Shown: positions 1-8,437, numbered from the stretch's first letter. The stretch: 11,983 nt of DNA from Palsa-1233 sp031367105 (GCA_031367105.1 JANLPG010000117.1:1-11983), one strand, 5' to 3'. Program-made: numbers and translations. The notes: generated by a model not told the origin, from the letters alone.

Positions 1-189
1 GGAACGAAGATTCACGGCAGCCAATCCCGGCTTTACCTTGGCGGCGCTGATGGCGGACGGGTTGTCGGCCGACGAGGCACCGACGAGAGCGGTTTCATTC
101 TTGCTGCATGCGGCGACGGCCAATAGTGACGTTGCCAGCAAGGTTGAAAGGGGGAGGAAGGACGGGAAGTAGCGCTTGGATACCTGCAT
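1..189 (-). CDS. Lipoprotein, N-terminal part (gene runs off the left edge)
   Basis: An open frame of 63 codons begins with ATG at 189 and stays open to base 1, so only the N-terminus is present. The product starts MQVSKRYF, has a hydrophobic stretch at about residues 11-27, and then a lipobox LAVAAC with Cys28 as the acylated residue. This is a type II signal peptide, so the protein should be lipid-anchored in the envelope. After Cys28 comes a Ser/Ala/Asn-rich linker (to about residue 50), as is common in surface or periplasmic lipoproteins. An AGAGG ribosome-binding site lies seven bases before the ATG. It is transcribed divergently from the small membrane-protein gene at 467. The functional domain lies outside the window, so no function can be given. 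Confidence 0.75.
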   Translation of the reverse strand, partial: MQVSKRYFPSFLPLSTLLATSLLAVAACSKNETALVGASSADNPSAISAAKVKPGLAAVNLRS

Positions 190-385
190 ATGATTGCCTC
201 TGCTTACGATGCACTGGATGTTTTTCGGTTCTGTTGTCGAGCGTCCCTTCAAAAATGCAGGAGAAGCCCTCGCCGCTGCGACCAGCAACTGCTGCTTTAA
301 AGGTGCGACGTACCGGCGGCCGGGGGTGCACACAGATGGTCCGGCACCAGCTGGCGGATGGACGACCAAATTCCAGGCCGCGAGG

Positions 386-404
386 TATACTATTAGGGGA
401 TCCC
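386..404 (+). promoter_or_regulatory. Candidate promoter -10 box and palindrome upstream of the small membrane protein
   Basis: The 277-bp divergent spacer (190-466) has no convincing gene. It contains TATACT at 386-391, a 5/6 match to TATAAT in an otherwise GC-rich setting, followed at 397-404 by the perfect palindrome GGGATCCC near where transcription would start. No good -35 hexamer is seen at normal spacing. If used, the leader to the ATG at 467 would be about 70 bases. The palindrome could be an operator or chance. Confidence 0.3.
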
Positions 405-466
405 GATCCGATTCGTGATGCCCCCTCTCCCCAGATTCCGCAGCTTCTCCTCAGCGGAGGCCCTCT

Positions 467-748
467 ATGGAGCCTACTGCACTGCCCTGGCTCGACGCCG
501 TGGTCGGAGCCGCAGTTGGGGCTGCCGTCGCCCTGTTCTTCGCCGTCAATGGCGCCTTTGCCGTTGGGGTGGTGGTGCTGCGCGACCACGGCTTCGTCAA
601 CCGCTGGACCAAGCCGCTGCTGGTGGCCGACGCGGCGCTGCTGATCACGGCGGTCGGGGCGCCGATGCTGAGAGTGGCGATGAGGCTGGGGGTGCACGCG
701 TTCGGGCTGATCGCGTCGGTACCCACGCACGTCCTGCCGGGGAAGTAG
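467..748 (+). CDS. Small two-helix membrane protein, unknown function
   Basis: The 93-residue product has two hydrophobic segments, at about residues 10-38 (Ala/Val/Gly-rich, AAVGAAVALFFAVNGAFAVG) and 50-75, joined by a short basic, aromatic loop (RDHGFVNRWTK). This predicts an inner-membrane hairpin. The ATG is supported by AGCGGAGG at 453-460, six bases upstream. Its stop is only four bases from the stop of the convergent response-regulator gene. No catalytic motif or family was recognised. The strong ribosome-binding site and continuous membrane-like composition argue for a real gene despite its size. Confidence 0.65.
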   Translation: MEPTALPWLDAVVGAAVGAAVALFFAVNGAFAVGVVVLRDHGFVNRWTKPLLVADAALLITAVGAPMLRVAMRLGVHAFGLIASVPTHVLPGK

Positions 749-752
749 CTCG

Positions 753-1133
753 TCAGTTCCTGGGGCGCCGCAGGAGCACGACCCGGATCGCGTCGGCCAC
801 CAGTTGCAGATCATCGAGCTTGCCGAGGAGCGGCACGCCGAGCAGCTCGATCGTGGTGTACACCAAGGGCTCCCGACTGGCGCCGGTGAGGAAGACCAAC
901 CGCTGCCGCAGCGCTGGCGCGGCACCACCCAGTGCCTCGTAGAACTCGACCCCGCTCATTCCCGGCATCATCAGATCACAGACGATCGCATCCGGCGGAT
1001 CGGGGGCCACGACCAGCTCGAGTGCCGCCTGAGCGGAGGCCGCCTCCAGCACCGAGTGGCCTCCGCGTTCGAACAACCGGCGCAAGGCTCGGCGGATTGT
1101 ATCATCGTCGTCGACAACCAGAATGCGGGCCAT
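753..1133 (-). CDS. Stand-alone receiver-domain response regulator
   Basis: The 126-residue product is a single CheY-like receiver with no output domain. The acidic pocket is D8-D9-D10 (ILVVDDDD), the phosphoacceptor is D53 (VCDLMMPGMSG), the switch residue is T83 (FLTGA) and the conserved lysine is K105 (LLGKLDD), so it should accept phosphate from a histidine kinase. The usual Lys-Pro after beta-5 is Lys-Leu here. The last 20 residues are basic. It probably acts by protein contact, as a CheY-like or phosphorelay intermediate. No kinase is nearby, so its partner is unknown. It is divergent from tig, with a 64-bp spacer between the two start codons, and converges on the small membrane-protein gene. 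The ribosome-binding site before ATG 1133 is weak. Confidence 0.9.
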   Translation of the reverse strand: MARILVVDDDDTIRRALRRLFERGGHSVLEAASAQAALELVVAPDPPDAIVCDLMMPGMSGVEFYEALGGAAPALRQRLVFLTGASREPLVYTTIELLGVPLLGKLDDLQLVADAIRVVLLRRPRN

Positions 1134-1181
1134 TGTCCCAAAGAGAACCGCCCACCGCCCCCGCCCGTCAAGGGGCGAACC

Positions 1182-1187
1182 ATTATA
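1182..1187 (-). promoter_or_regulatory. Candidate -10 box for the response-regulator gene
   Basis: Read on the minus strand this is a perfect TATAAT, the only A/T-rich spot in the 64-bp divergent spacer. It would place the transcription start near 1175 and give a leader of about 40 bases before ATG 1133. No recognisable -35 hexamer lies 16-18 bases upstream, so activator help or a different sigma factor would be needed. Confidence 0.35.
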
Positions 1188-1191
1188 TTTG
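1184..1191 (+). promoter_or_regulatory. Candidate -10/-7 box for the tig-clpP-clpX-engB operon
   Basis: TATATTTG overlaps the opposite-strand TATAAT. It matches TATAAT at 5/6 positions (1184-1189) and also fits the TAnnTTTG element described for Bacteroidetes promoters. Transcription would start at about 1195-1198, almost at the tig start codon, so the mRNA could be leaderless or nearly so. No clear -35 or -33 box is visible. Confidence 0.3.
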
Positions 1192-1197
1192 GAGGCT

Positions 1198-2454
1198 ATG
1201 ACCGAAATTACCTACCAGACCACCGCCGAAGACGTCGCCTCCCGGTCCCTCACGGTGACCGTCTCACTGGAGCGCCTCGCGGCCGCCGAACGGCGCGCCG
1301 TGCGCGAGTATGCCCGGCAGGCACGCCTCCCAGGGTTCCGCAAGGGGCACGCCCCGGAACCTGTTGTCCGCAAGAAGTTCGAGCAGGAGATCAAGCGTTC
1401 GGTGCTCGAGGATGCCCTGCGCGAGAGCTGGGAGACGATCCTCAAGGAGACTGAACTCCAGCCGACCGCCGACCCGCAGGTCCGCAATGTTCACTACCAC
1501 GAGGGGAGCCCGCTCACCTTCGACCTGCTGATCGAAGTGCGACCGAAGCTGACGATCGCGACGACGGGTGGCTTCACCCTGACCCGCTCGGTGCCGGCGG
1601 TGACGGCGGAGATGGTGCAGGAGCAGCTGGAGAAAATCCGCGAGCAGAAGGCCACCTGGAGCCCGCTCGACGGGGTGCAACCGAAGCCGGGCCACCTCGT
1701 CTCCGTCACAGTGATCACACTCGAGGATGGGAAGCCGCCGACCGAGACCCAGCCGTATGGCCTGGTGCTCGGCGAGGGTCAGACGATTCCTGACGTGGAG
1801 GAGCAGATTATGGCGCTCACGCCAGGCGGGGTGGTCGAGGCCGACGTCCGCTTCCCCGAGGATCACCCGGAAGAGGCCCGCCGGGGAGAGAATCGCCGGG
1901 TCCGGATCACCCTGCACGAGGTCAAGGAGCAGCTGCTCCCACCGCTCGACGACGCCTTCGCCCGGGAACTCGGCGACTTTGACTCGGTCGAAGCGCTCCG
2001 GGCACGAATCGGGGAGGATCTCCAGGCCGAGGCGGTCCGGACCGCCGACCAGGGCGTCCGGGACCAGCTGGTCCAGCGGCTGGTCGAGGCCAACGGCGTC
2101 CCGGCGCCGCAGTCACTCGTTCACCGCCTGATCCACTCCTATGCCGAGGGGTACCGGATCGAGCCGGCCCAGTTCGATACCTTTGCCGCCTCTTTCGAAC
2201 CGGTGGCGCAGAGCCAGGTGAGACGGGAGCTGATGCTGGACGCAGTCTCCACGGCCCAAAACCTGCACTCCACCGAGGCAGAACTGGACGCCAGAGTGGC
2301 CGAACTGGCAGTGGCGCGGGGGGTGGAGGCCGGGAAGTTGTACGCCTCCCTGCAGCAGGGGAAGCGGCTGGGCGAGCTCGAGCGCACGATCACCGAGGAG
2401 AAGACCTTTGCGTGGCTCCTCGCGCAATCCACCGTTACCGAGGTCACCGCGTGA
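1198..2454 (+). CDS. tig: Trigger factor, ribosome-associated chaperone
   Basis: The 418-residue product is trigger factor, which docks at the ribosome exit tunnel and shields nascent chains. The N-terminal ribosome-binding domain carries GFRKGHAP at residues 46-53 (family signature GFRxGxxP). An FKBP-like domain spans about 158-243, and the C-terminal chaperone arms fill about 245-418. The FKBP site looks degenerate: at 197-202 the sequence is IPDVEE, where active homologues have an aromatic (FKBP12 Trp59; E. coli TF has IPGFE). ATG 1198 was chosen because homologues begin just before the first strand and GGAGG sits at 1191-1195, although only two bases separate it from the ATG. An in-frame ATG at 1123 would overlap the divergent regulator gene and add a non-homologous tail. 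It is first in the clpP-clpX-engB operon. Confidence 0.96.
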   Translation: MTEITYQTTAEDVASRSLTVTVSLERLAAAERRAVREYARQARLPGFRKGHAPEPVVRKKFEQEIKRSVLEDALRESWETILKETELQPTADPQVRNVHYHEGSPLTFDLLIEVRPKLTIATTGGFTLTRSVPAVTAEMVQEQLEKIREQKATWSPLDGVQPKPGHLVSVTVITLEDGKPPTETQPYGLVLGEGQTIPDVEEQIMALTPGGVVEADVRFPEDHPEEARRGENRRVRITLHEVKEQLLPPLDDAFARELGDFDSVEALRARIGEDLQAEAVRTADQGVRDQLVQRLVEANGVPAPQSLVHRLIHSYAEGYRIEPAQFDTFAASFEPVAQSQVRRELMLDAVSTAQNLHSTEAELDARVAELAVARGVEAGKLYASLQQGKRLGELERTITEEKTFAWLLAQSTVTEVTA

Positions 2455-3065
2455 CCCACGCGTCCGTCTATCCGCCGTACATTATCGAGCGTTCGTCCCG
2501 CGGCGAACGCACGTATGACATCTTCTCGCGTCTGTTGATGGACCGGATCGTGTTTCTGGGTGCCGGGATCAACGACGACGTGGCGAACATCATCATCGCG
2601 CAACTGCTCTTTCTCGAGGCAGACAATCCCGAGAAGGACATCTACCTCTACATCAACTCGCCGGGTGGCGTGGTGTCGAGCGGGATGGCGATCTACGACA
2701 CGATGCAGCACCTCAAGGCACCGATCAACACGATCTGCATGGGGATGGCCGCGTCGATGGGGTCCTTTCTGCTGACGGCAGGGACCAAAGGGAAGCGCGC
2801 CGCGCTCCCCCACGCCCGCGTGATGATCCACCAGCCCTCGGGCGGCACCCAGGGCACCGCGGCCGACATCGAGATCCAGGCGCGGGAGATCCTCTACCTG
2901 CGCGGCCGGATGAATGAGCTGTACGCCAAGCACACCGGCCAGCCGCTGGAGCGGATCGAGCGCGATATGGAGCGGGATCGCTTCATGAGCGCCGAGGAAG
3001 CGAAGGAGTACGGTCTCATCGACACGGTGTTCACTCCGCGCGCGAGCGGCGACAGCACCAGCTGA
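2451..3065 (+). CDS. clpP: ATP-dependent Clp protease proteolytic subunit ClpP
   Basis: The 204-residue product is the serine peptidase that forms the 14-mer barrel degrading proteins fed by ClpX. The catalytic triad is complete: S102 in GMAASMGSF, H127 in VMIHQPSGG and D176 in ERDRF. It also has the INSPGG oxyanion segment (69-73) and the AADIEIQAREIL handle helix. The start is GTG 2451, whose GTGA overlaps the tig stop (TGA 2452-2454); GAGG at 2440-2443 is seven bases upstream. A longer frame from ATG 2412 would put a non-homologous stretch before the conserved N-terminus. The short N-terminal segment before YDIFSRLL is typical of a small ClpP propeptide. The overlap implies translation coupled to trigger factor. 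Confidence 0.97.
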   Translation: MTHASVYPPYIIERSSRGERTYDIFSRLLMDRIVFLGAGINDDVANIIIAQLLFLEADNPEKDIYLYINSPGGVVSSGMAIYDTMQHLKAPINTICMGMAASMGSFLLTAGTKGKRAALPHARVMIHQPSGGTQGTAADIEIQAREILYLRGRMNELYAKHTGQPLERIERDMERDRFMSAEEAKEYGLIDTVFTPRASGDSTS

Positions 3066-3073
3066 GGTTTCCG

Positions 3074-4326
<1,253 letters not shown>

Positions 4327-4330
<4 letters not shown>

Positions 4331-4944
4331 CCACCCCAGTCGCTGCGGCCGTTTCGCCGCTTGCCGCGCTGCCCATTGAATTCATCGGCTCGTTTCCGGA
4401 TCCGCTGCACAACCTGCATCCCGCGGCGCCGGAATTCGCGTTCATCGGTCGCTCGAATGTCGGTAAATCCTCGCTGCTGAATGCGCTGGTCGGCCGCCGG
4501 GCGATTGCGCGCGTCAGTTCCACGCCGGGGAAGACCCAACTCCTCAACATCTTCCGGATGCCACCGTTGTACCTGATCGACCTGCCAGGCTACGGCTTCG
4601 CACGCGCCGACAAGGGCACCCGGGGCGCCTACCGCAAGCTGCTCGAGAAACTACTGACCCAGCGCACGTCGCTGACTGGTGTCGTCTGGCTGCTCGATAT
4701 CCGTCACGAACCCTCGAAGGACGACGCGGAGTTTCACGGCCTGTTGCGGCAAGCCGGCTGCGGCGTGCTGGCCGTCCTGACCAAGTCCGACAAGCTCTCC
4801 CGGGCGCAGCAGCTGCAGGCCGTGCGCGATCGCGGGCTGGCGCTCGGACTCGAACCCGACCAGATCCAGGCGGTCAGCGCCACGACCGGGCTGGGTATCG
4901 CCGAGCTCGGCGCGTCGCTGCTCGCGGCGGCGGAGGGGCGTTGA
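4327..4944 (+). CDS. engB: Ribosome-biogenesis GTPase EngB/YsxC, probable CTG start
   Basis: This TrmE-Era-EngA-YihA-Septin family GTPase assists late assembly of the large ribosomal subunit. With CTG 4327 as start the product has 205 residues: G1 GRSNVGKS (41-48), G2 T66 in STPGKT, G3 DLPG (85-88), G4 TKSD (152-155) and G5 SAT (184-186). The conserved family opening LPIEFIGSFPDP lies at 15-26. The first in-frame ATG (4558) would remove G1 and G2, and no in-frame ATG, GTG or TTG precedes the P-loop back into clpX. CTG 4327 overlaps the clpX stop as CTGA and has AAGGA at 4319-4323. CTG 4369 is possible but lacks a ribosome-binding site. The gene is certain; the exact start is not. The stop overlaps the next start (TTGA). 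Confidence 0.92.
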
Positions 4945-5582
4945 TCCCGCTTCGCCTCCTGCCACTGATGGCGATAGCCGGTGCCCTGGCATTGCCGTCC
5001 TGTGCGCGCGCGCAAGTGAGCACCCCGGTCGACAGCGTTCGCGCGCTGGAGCTGCAGCCCGGGCTGGGCCAGCTCAATCAGGATGTGATCACCCTGCGGC
5101 TGAGCAGTGGGACGCTGGAGGTCCGCATCGTCCCGCTGGAGGAACGGCTGATCCGGCTGCTCGCGCCGGATGCATACCAGTCGCTCCATCTCCTGTTGCA
5201 GACGCAGCGGAAGCGCATCGACTCGATCGCTGCCGCGCGTGGCGTCCGCGAACCCGGGGTCGCGCTGGTCTCCTTCTACGGCCTCGCGCCGGCGACTCGC
5301 TTCGATCCGGCGGTGCTTTCCATCTCGCTTCGGAACCAGCAGTACCGTCCGATCGGGACGGTCCCGCTCTCGCCGACGTTCTCGAACCAGCAGCTCGATG
5401 TGCGCGAGCAGGCCAGCGGGCTCTTCGTCTACGAACGGCAGTTGCCGACGCAGGAGCCGTTCACGGTCCGCTACCTCGACAGCACGAACGACGACTGGGA
5501 ACGACGCCTCACGCGCCTCGACTCCGAGCGGGCGCGCATCCTCGGTCGCACCCGACACGGCACCGATTCCATCAAGCCCTGA
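4941..5582 (+). CDS. Secreted protein of unknown function
   Basis: The 213-residue product has a signal peptide: MIPLRLLP, a hydrophobic core to about residue 19, then SCARA with probable signal peptidase I cleavage after A24. Cys21 gives a poor lipobox because proline is at -2, so lipidation is less likely. The mature part looks alpha/beta, with a basic helix (QTQRKRIDSIAAA, about 88-100), strand-like segments at about 107-165 and a charged C-terminal helix (NDDWERRLTRLDSERARIL). No known family was recognised. The TTG start overlaps the engB stop as TTGA and has GGAGG at 4932-4936. The alternative ATG 4968 would remove the basic residue at the start of the signal peptide. It probably acts in the periplasm. 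Operon position suggests co-expression with the chaperone-protease genes but proves no functional link. Confidence 0.82.
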   Translation: MIPLRLLPLMAIAGALALPSCARAQVSTPVDSVRALELQPGLGQLNQDVITLRLSSGTLEVRIVPLEERLIRLLAPDAYQSLHLLLQTQRKRIDSIAAARGVREPGVALVSFYGLAPATRFDPAVLSISLRNQQYRPIGTVPLSPTFSNQQLDVREQASGLFVYERQLPTQEPFTVRYLDSTNDDWERRLTRLDSERARILGRTRHGTDSIKP

Positions 5583-5591
5583 GTCTGACGT

Positions 5592-6431
5592 ATGACGCTC
5601 CGCCCGCTCAAGCCCGTCTCCATCTCCGATGCCCAGCACCAGCTGCGGGACCGCTGGCTCGCCGACCTCGACCAGCAGCTTCGTGCCCCCGGCGCCGACT
5701 GGAACGTCATCGTGCGCGACATGCTGTTCGAGCTGACCTGGCCCGGACAGGGCCGCTGGGAGGAGCGGGTGGCCGACACCGCCCTTGGCGACGGCGCGCG
5801 GATCGCGATCGAGGCGCTGGATCCCCGCAACATCACGCTGGAGCCGGAGTATTACGCCGAAGTCGACGTGGCGCGCTTCGCCCGGGTGAAGCCCCTGCTC
5901 TGGCTCTGGTATTCGTTTGACCGCCTCCCCATCGGCGGTCAGCACGTGGCCCTCGGCATCGAGTTCCGCCGACTGCTGGCGCCGCACATCTTTGCACGGG
6001 TGGGCCGAAACTTCAAATGCTTCCACGCAGTGGAGTTTTCGTTCGGATACCAGCTCGAAGTCGGCGACGACGTGGTGGTACATCGTCACGTCCTGCTTGA
6101 TGACCGCGGCGGCATCTCGCTTGGCAACCGGGTATCCATCGCCGATTACGTGAACATCTACTCCCACACCCACAGCATCGTGGAGCAGAAGGACGTTACT
6201 TCCCTGCGCACCGTGCTGGAGGACGATGTACGCATCACCTACCACGCCACGGTGCTCGCAGGGGTACACGTCGGCGAGAACGGAATGGTGGGTGCGGGCG
6301 CGCTGGCGACCAAGAACGTCAGGCCCTACCACGTGCACGTCGGCATTCCTGCCAAGTCGATCCGCGTGAAGCCCAACGCGCCGACGGACCTCGCCAGCAC
6401 CTCGCGTATTCCTGACCCACCACAATCGTGA
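5592..6431 (+). CDS. Left-handed beta-helix (hexapeptide-repeat) acyltransferase
   Basis: The 279-residue product has an N-terminal helical domain (about 1-110) and a hexapeptide-repeat left-handed beta-helix at about 138-258, as in the maltose/xenobiotic acetyltransferase class. Repeat-like turns include ISLGNR, VSIADY, ATVLAG, VHVGEN and GMVGAG, ending in the usual cap VGIPAKSI. The segment IYSHTHSI (189-196) supplies H192 and H194, the likely catalytic base region on the loop extending from the coil. Such enzymes transfer acetyl or acyl groups from a CoA donor to sugars; the acceptor cannot be read here. The long N-terminal domain is not found in minimal maltose acetyltransferases. It starts nine bases after the preceding stop and ends the operon, converging on hisF 29 bases away. 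Confidence 0.88.
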   Translation: MTLRPLKPVSISDAQHQLRDRWLADLDQQLRAPGADWNVIVRDMLFELTWPGQGRWEERVADTALGDGARIAIEALDPRNITLEPEYYAEVDVARFARVKPLLWLWYSFDRLPIGGQHVALGIEFRRLLAPHIFARVGRNFKCFHAVEFSFGYQLEVGDDVVVHRHVLLDDRGGISLGNRVSIADYVNIYSHTHSIVEQKDVTSLRTVLEDDVRITYHATVLAGVHVGENGMVGAGALATKNVRPYHVHVGIPAKSIRVKPNAPTDLASTSRIPDPPQS

Positions 6432-6460
6432 GCAGTGCGGGACCCGTCGAAGCCCCGACG

Positions 6461-7213
6461 TCAGGGACGGACGGCAATACCCCGGTCGCGGAGGAAGCTC
6501 CGCGCGCTGGCGATGGTATGGCCATCGTAGTGGAAGATGGAGGCCGCCAGCACGCCGTGCGCGCCGGCCTCGAGCGCCTCGGCGAGGTGGGCGAGCGAGC
6601 CGGCACCGCCCGATGCGATGACCGGGATGTCGACCGCCTGGGCGGCGGCGCTGGTGAGTTGCAAGTCATAGCCCTGCCGGGTACCGTCGCGATCCATTGA
6701 TGTCAGCAGGATCTCCCCTGCCCCGCGATCTTCCAGCTCGCTGATCCAGCTGATCGCCTCCAGCGGCGTGGCATCGCGCCCACCCGTGACCATCACGGCC
6801 CAGCGGTCGTTCGCCCACCGCACGTCGACCGCGACCACCACGCACTGGGTACCGTAGGCATCAGCGAGCCGGGACACCAGCTCCGGATCGCGCACCGCCG
6901 CCGTATTCACCGCGACCTTGTCGGCGCCGGCACGGAGCGCCGCACCGGCGTCCTCGACCGATCGGATCCCGCCACCCACCGTAAACGGAATGAAGAGCGT
7001 CTCGGCCACGCGAGTGACCATCGCGAGGGTCGTGCTCCGCGACTCGTAGCTGGCCGCGATATCGAGGAAAACCAGCTCGTCGGCGCCCTCGCGGTCATAT
7101 CGCGCGGCCTGCTCCACCGGGTCACCGGCATCTCGCAAGCCTTCGAAGTGAATTCCCTTCACGACCCGACCGTCCGCCACGTCGAGGCAGGGAATGATCC
7201 GGCGCGCCAACAT
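6461..7213 (-). CDS. hisF: Imidazole glycerol phosphate synthase, cyclase subunit HisF
   Basis: The 250-residue (beta-alpha)8 barrel uses ammonia from HisH to convert PRFAR into imidazole glycerol phosphate and AICAR, in the fifth step of histidine synthesis. Catalytic D11 (IIPCLDV) and D130 (VVVAVDV) are present, with K19 and the phosphate-binding segments VGGGIRS (79-85) and ASGGAG near the C-terminal end. ATG 7213 gives the standard N-terminus MLARRIIPCLDV; extending the frame to 7372 would add a non-homologous tail inside hisH. It starts 16 bases after the hisH stop, with only a weak GGTGG ribosome-binding site. This is the last gene of the local his cluster. hisA, which often sits between hisH and hisF, is absent. 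Confidence 0.97.
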   Translation of the reverse strand: MLARRIIPCLDVADGRVVKGIHFEGLRDAGDPVEQAARYDREGADELVFLDIAASYESRSTTLAMVTRVAETLFIPFTVGGGIRSVEDAGAALRAGADKVAVNTAAVRDPELVSRLADAYGTQCVVVAVDVRWANDRWAVMVTGGRDATPLEAISWISELEDRGAGEILLTSMDRDGTRQGYDLQLTSAAAQAVDIPVIASGGAGSLAHLAEALEAGAHGVLAASIFHYDGHTIASARSFLRDRGIAVRP

Positions 7214-7229
7214 CAGCAGCCACCGCCGC

Positions 7230-7850
7230 TCACGGCGTCCACTCGGCGAAGCGGCGGAGCAGCGCGATCCCGGCATCCTGAGACTTCTCGGGATGGAACT
7301 GGGTCCCCAGGACGCTTCCCTGCCCCACGATCGTGGCGAACTTCCCGTCGTAGTCGGCGGTGGCAAGGACACATTCCTCGGGCAGCTCGGCGGGGTAGTA
7401 GGAGTGGACGTGGTAGTAGAACGACCCCGCCTCAGCCAGCAGGGGTGCCGTAACGGGGTGACGCCGCCCCGCGACGGTCGGCATCACCTCCGCCCACCCG
7501 ACGTGCGGCACGTGCAGCGAGGTCTGGAACCGAACCACTCGACCCGGGAACAGTCCCAATCCTGCGGCGCCGGGGGCTTCCTCGCTCCCGGTAAAAAAGA
7601 GCTGCTGCCCCAGGCAGATGCCGAGGAGGGGGCGACCGGCCGAGGCAACCTCGCGAACCGCGTCACCCAGACCGGTCACCCGGAGCGTGATGGCGGCGCG
7701 GCCGTAGTTGCCAACTCCGGGGAGGACCACCCGCTCGGCCCGTCGCACGACCTCGGGATCGGCCGTCAGCGTGGCCGGATGGCCGGCCGCCGCGAGGGCG
7801 CGCACCACCGAGGCGAGGTTGTTGACACCGTAGTCCACCACGGCGATCAC
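7230..7850 (-). CDS. hisH: Imidazole glycerol phosphate synthase, glutaminase subunit HisH
   Basis: The 206-residue class I glutamine amidotransferase releases ammonia from glutamine and channels it to HisF. The triad is C79 (GICLGQQ), H186 and E188 (GTQFHPEKS). The oxyanion strand reads PGVGNYG (44-50) where PGVGAFG is common, and HVGW (116-119) is the usual HisF-facing segment. The start is GTG 7850, overlapping the hisB stop as GTGA, with AAGGGG at 7855-7860 as ribosome-binding site. The overlap with hisB and short gap to hisF indicate one transcript and stoichiometric synthesis of the HisH-HisF dimer. Confidence 0.97.
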   Translation of the reverse strand: MIAVVDYGVNNLASVVRALAAAGHPATLTADPEVVRRAERVVLPGVGNYGRAAITLRVTGLGDAVREVASAGRPLLGICLGQQLFFTGSEEAPGAAGLGLFPGRVVRFQTSLHVPHVGWAEVMPTVAGRRHPVTAPLLAEAGSFYYHVHSYYPAELPEECVLATADYDGKFATIVGQGSVLGTQFHPEKSQDAGIALLRRFAEWTP

Positions 7851-8437
7851 AGAACCCCTTTGGTCGACGGGATGTCGGTCACACGAGGATCCAGCGCGGT
7901 CGCAGCGTCGAGCGCCCGGGCGAACGCCTTGAACGTCGCCTCGACAATGTGATGCGCGTTCTGTCCCCGTATCAAGTCGACGTGCAGGGTCAGCCCGGCG
8001 TGCACTGCGACGGCGCGGAAAAATTCCGGGGCGAGGGCAACGTCGAACTCACCCAGCATCTGCCACGCCGGTGGATAGGCGTGCCACGCGAGGAACGGAC
8101 GACCCGAGCAGTCGACCACCACTCGGACGAGCGCTTCGTCGAGCGGGACGGTCGCCTCTCCGTAGCGCCGGATCCCGCGCCGATCGCCGAGAGCGCCGGC
8201 GATCGCCTGGCCCAGCGCGATTCCGGTGTCTTCAACCGTGTGATGGCCGTCGACGTGCAGGTCACCTTCGGCGTGCACGACCAGATTGAAACTGCCGTGG
8301 CGCGCGAAGGCGTTCAGCATATGATCGAAATATCCGATCCCGGTCTCGATCGACGCTTCGCCCGTACCATCAAGATCGAACCGGAGTCGCAACTCCGTTT
8401 CCGCCGTGATCCGTTCCACCGTCGCCTCGCGACTCAT
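7847..8437 (-). CDS. hisB: Imidazoleglycerol-phosphate dehydratase HisB (monofunctional)
   Basis: The 196-residue product dehydrates imidazole glycerol phosphate to imidazole acetol phosphate (step six of the pathway). Both manganese-binding repeats are visible: HVDGHHTVED (61-70) and AHHIVEATFKAF (161-172), plus GYFDHM (35-40). The length is that of the dehydratase alone; the histidinol-phosphatase domain fused in enterobacterial HisB is absent, so a separate phosphatase must exist elsewhere. The start is ATG 8437, overlapping the hisC stop as ATGA, with a strong GGAGGAG site just upstream. A slightly longer frame to 8452 ignores this site. Its stop overlaps the hisH start. Confidence 0.97.
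   Translation of the reverse strand: MSREATVERITAETELRLRFDLDGTGEASIETGIGYFDHMLNAFARHGSFNLVVHAEGDLHVDGHHTVEDTGIALGQAIAGALGDRRGIRRYGEATVPLDEALVRVVVDCSGRPFLAWHAYPPAWQMLGEFDVALAPEFFRAVAVHAGLTLHVDLIRGQNAHHIVEATFKAFARALDAATALDPRVTDIPSTKGVL

Noticed and set aside
190..466. Hidden gene or RNA in the divergent spacer
   Set aside because: No frame combines a start, a ribosome-binding site and coding-like codon use, and no tRNA-like or long paired structure was seen.
95..928. 277-codon open frame on the minus strand across the left part
   Set aside because: It runs through the spacer, the small membrane gene and part of the regulator gene, and is Arg/Ser/Pro-rich with no domain. The lipoprotein, membrane and regulator genes explain the region better.
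4558..4944. ATG 4558 as the engB start
   Set aside because: It would remove the P-loop and the G2 threonine, which are encoded in frame just upstream and perfectly conserved.
4734..6425. 563-codon open frame on the minus strand, opposite engB, the secreted protein and the acyltransferase
   Set aside because: It crosses three well-supported plus-strand genes and gives a His/Arg/Asp-rich translation without motifs.
6432..6460. Hairpin between the convergent acyltransferase and hisF genes as a terminator
   Set aside because: Only a five-pair stem (CGTCG/CGACG) is visible and there is no T tract on either strand.
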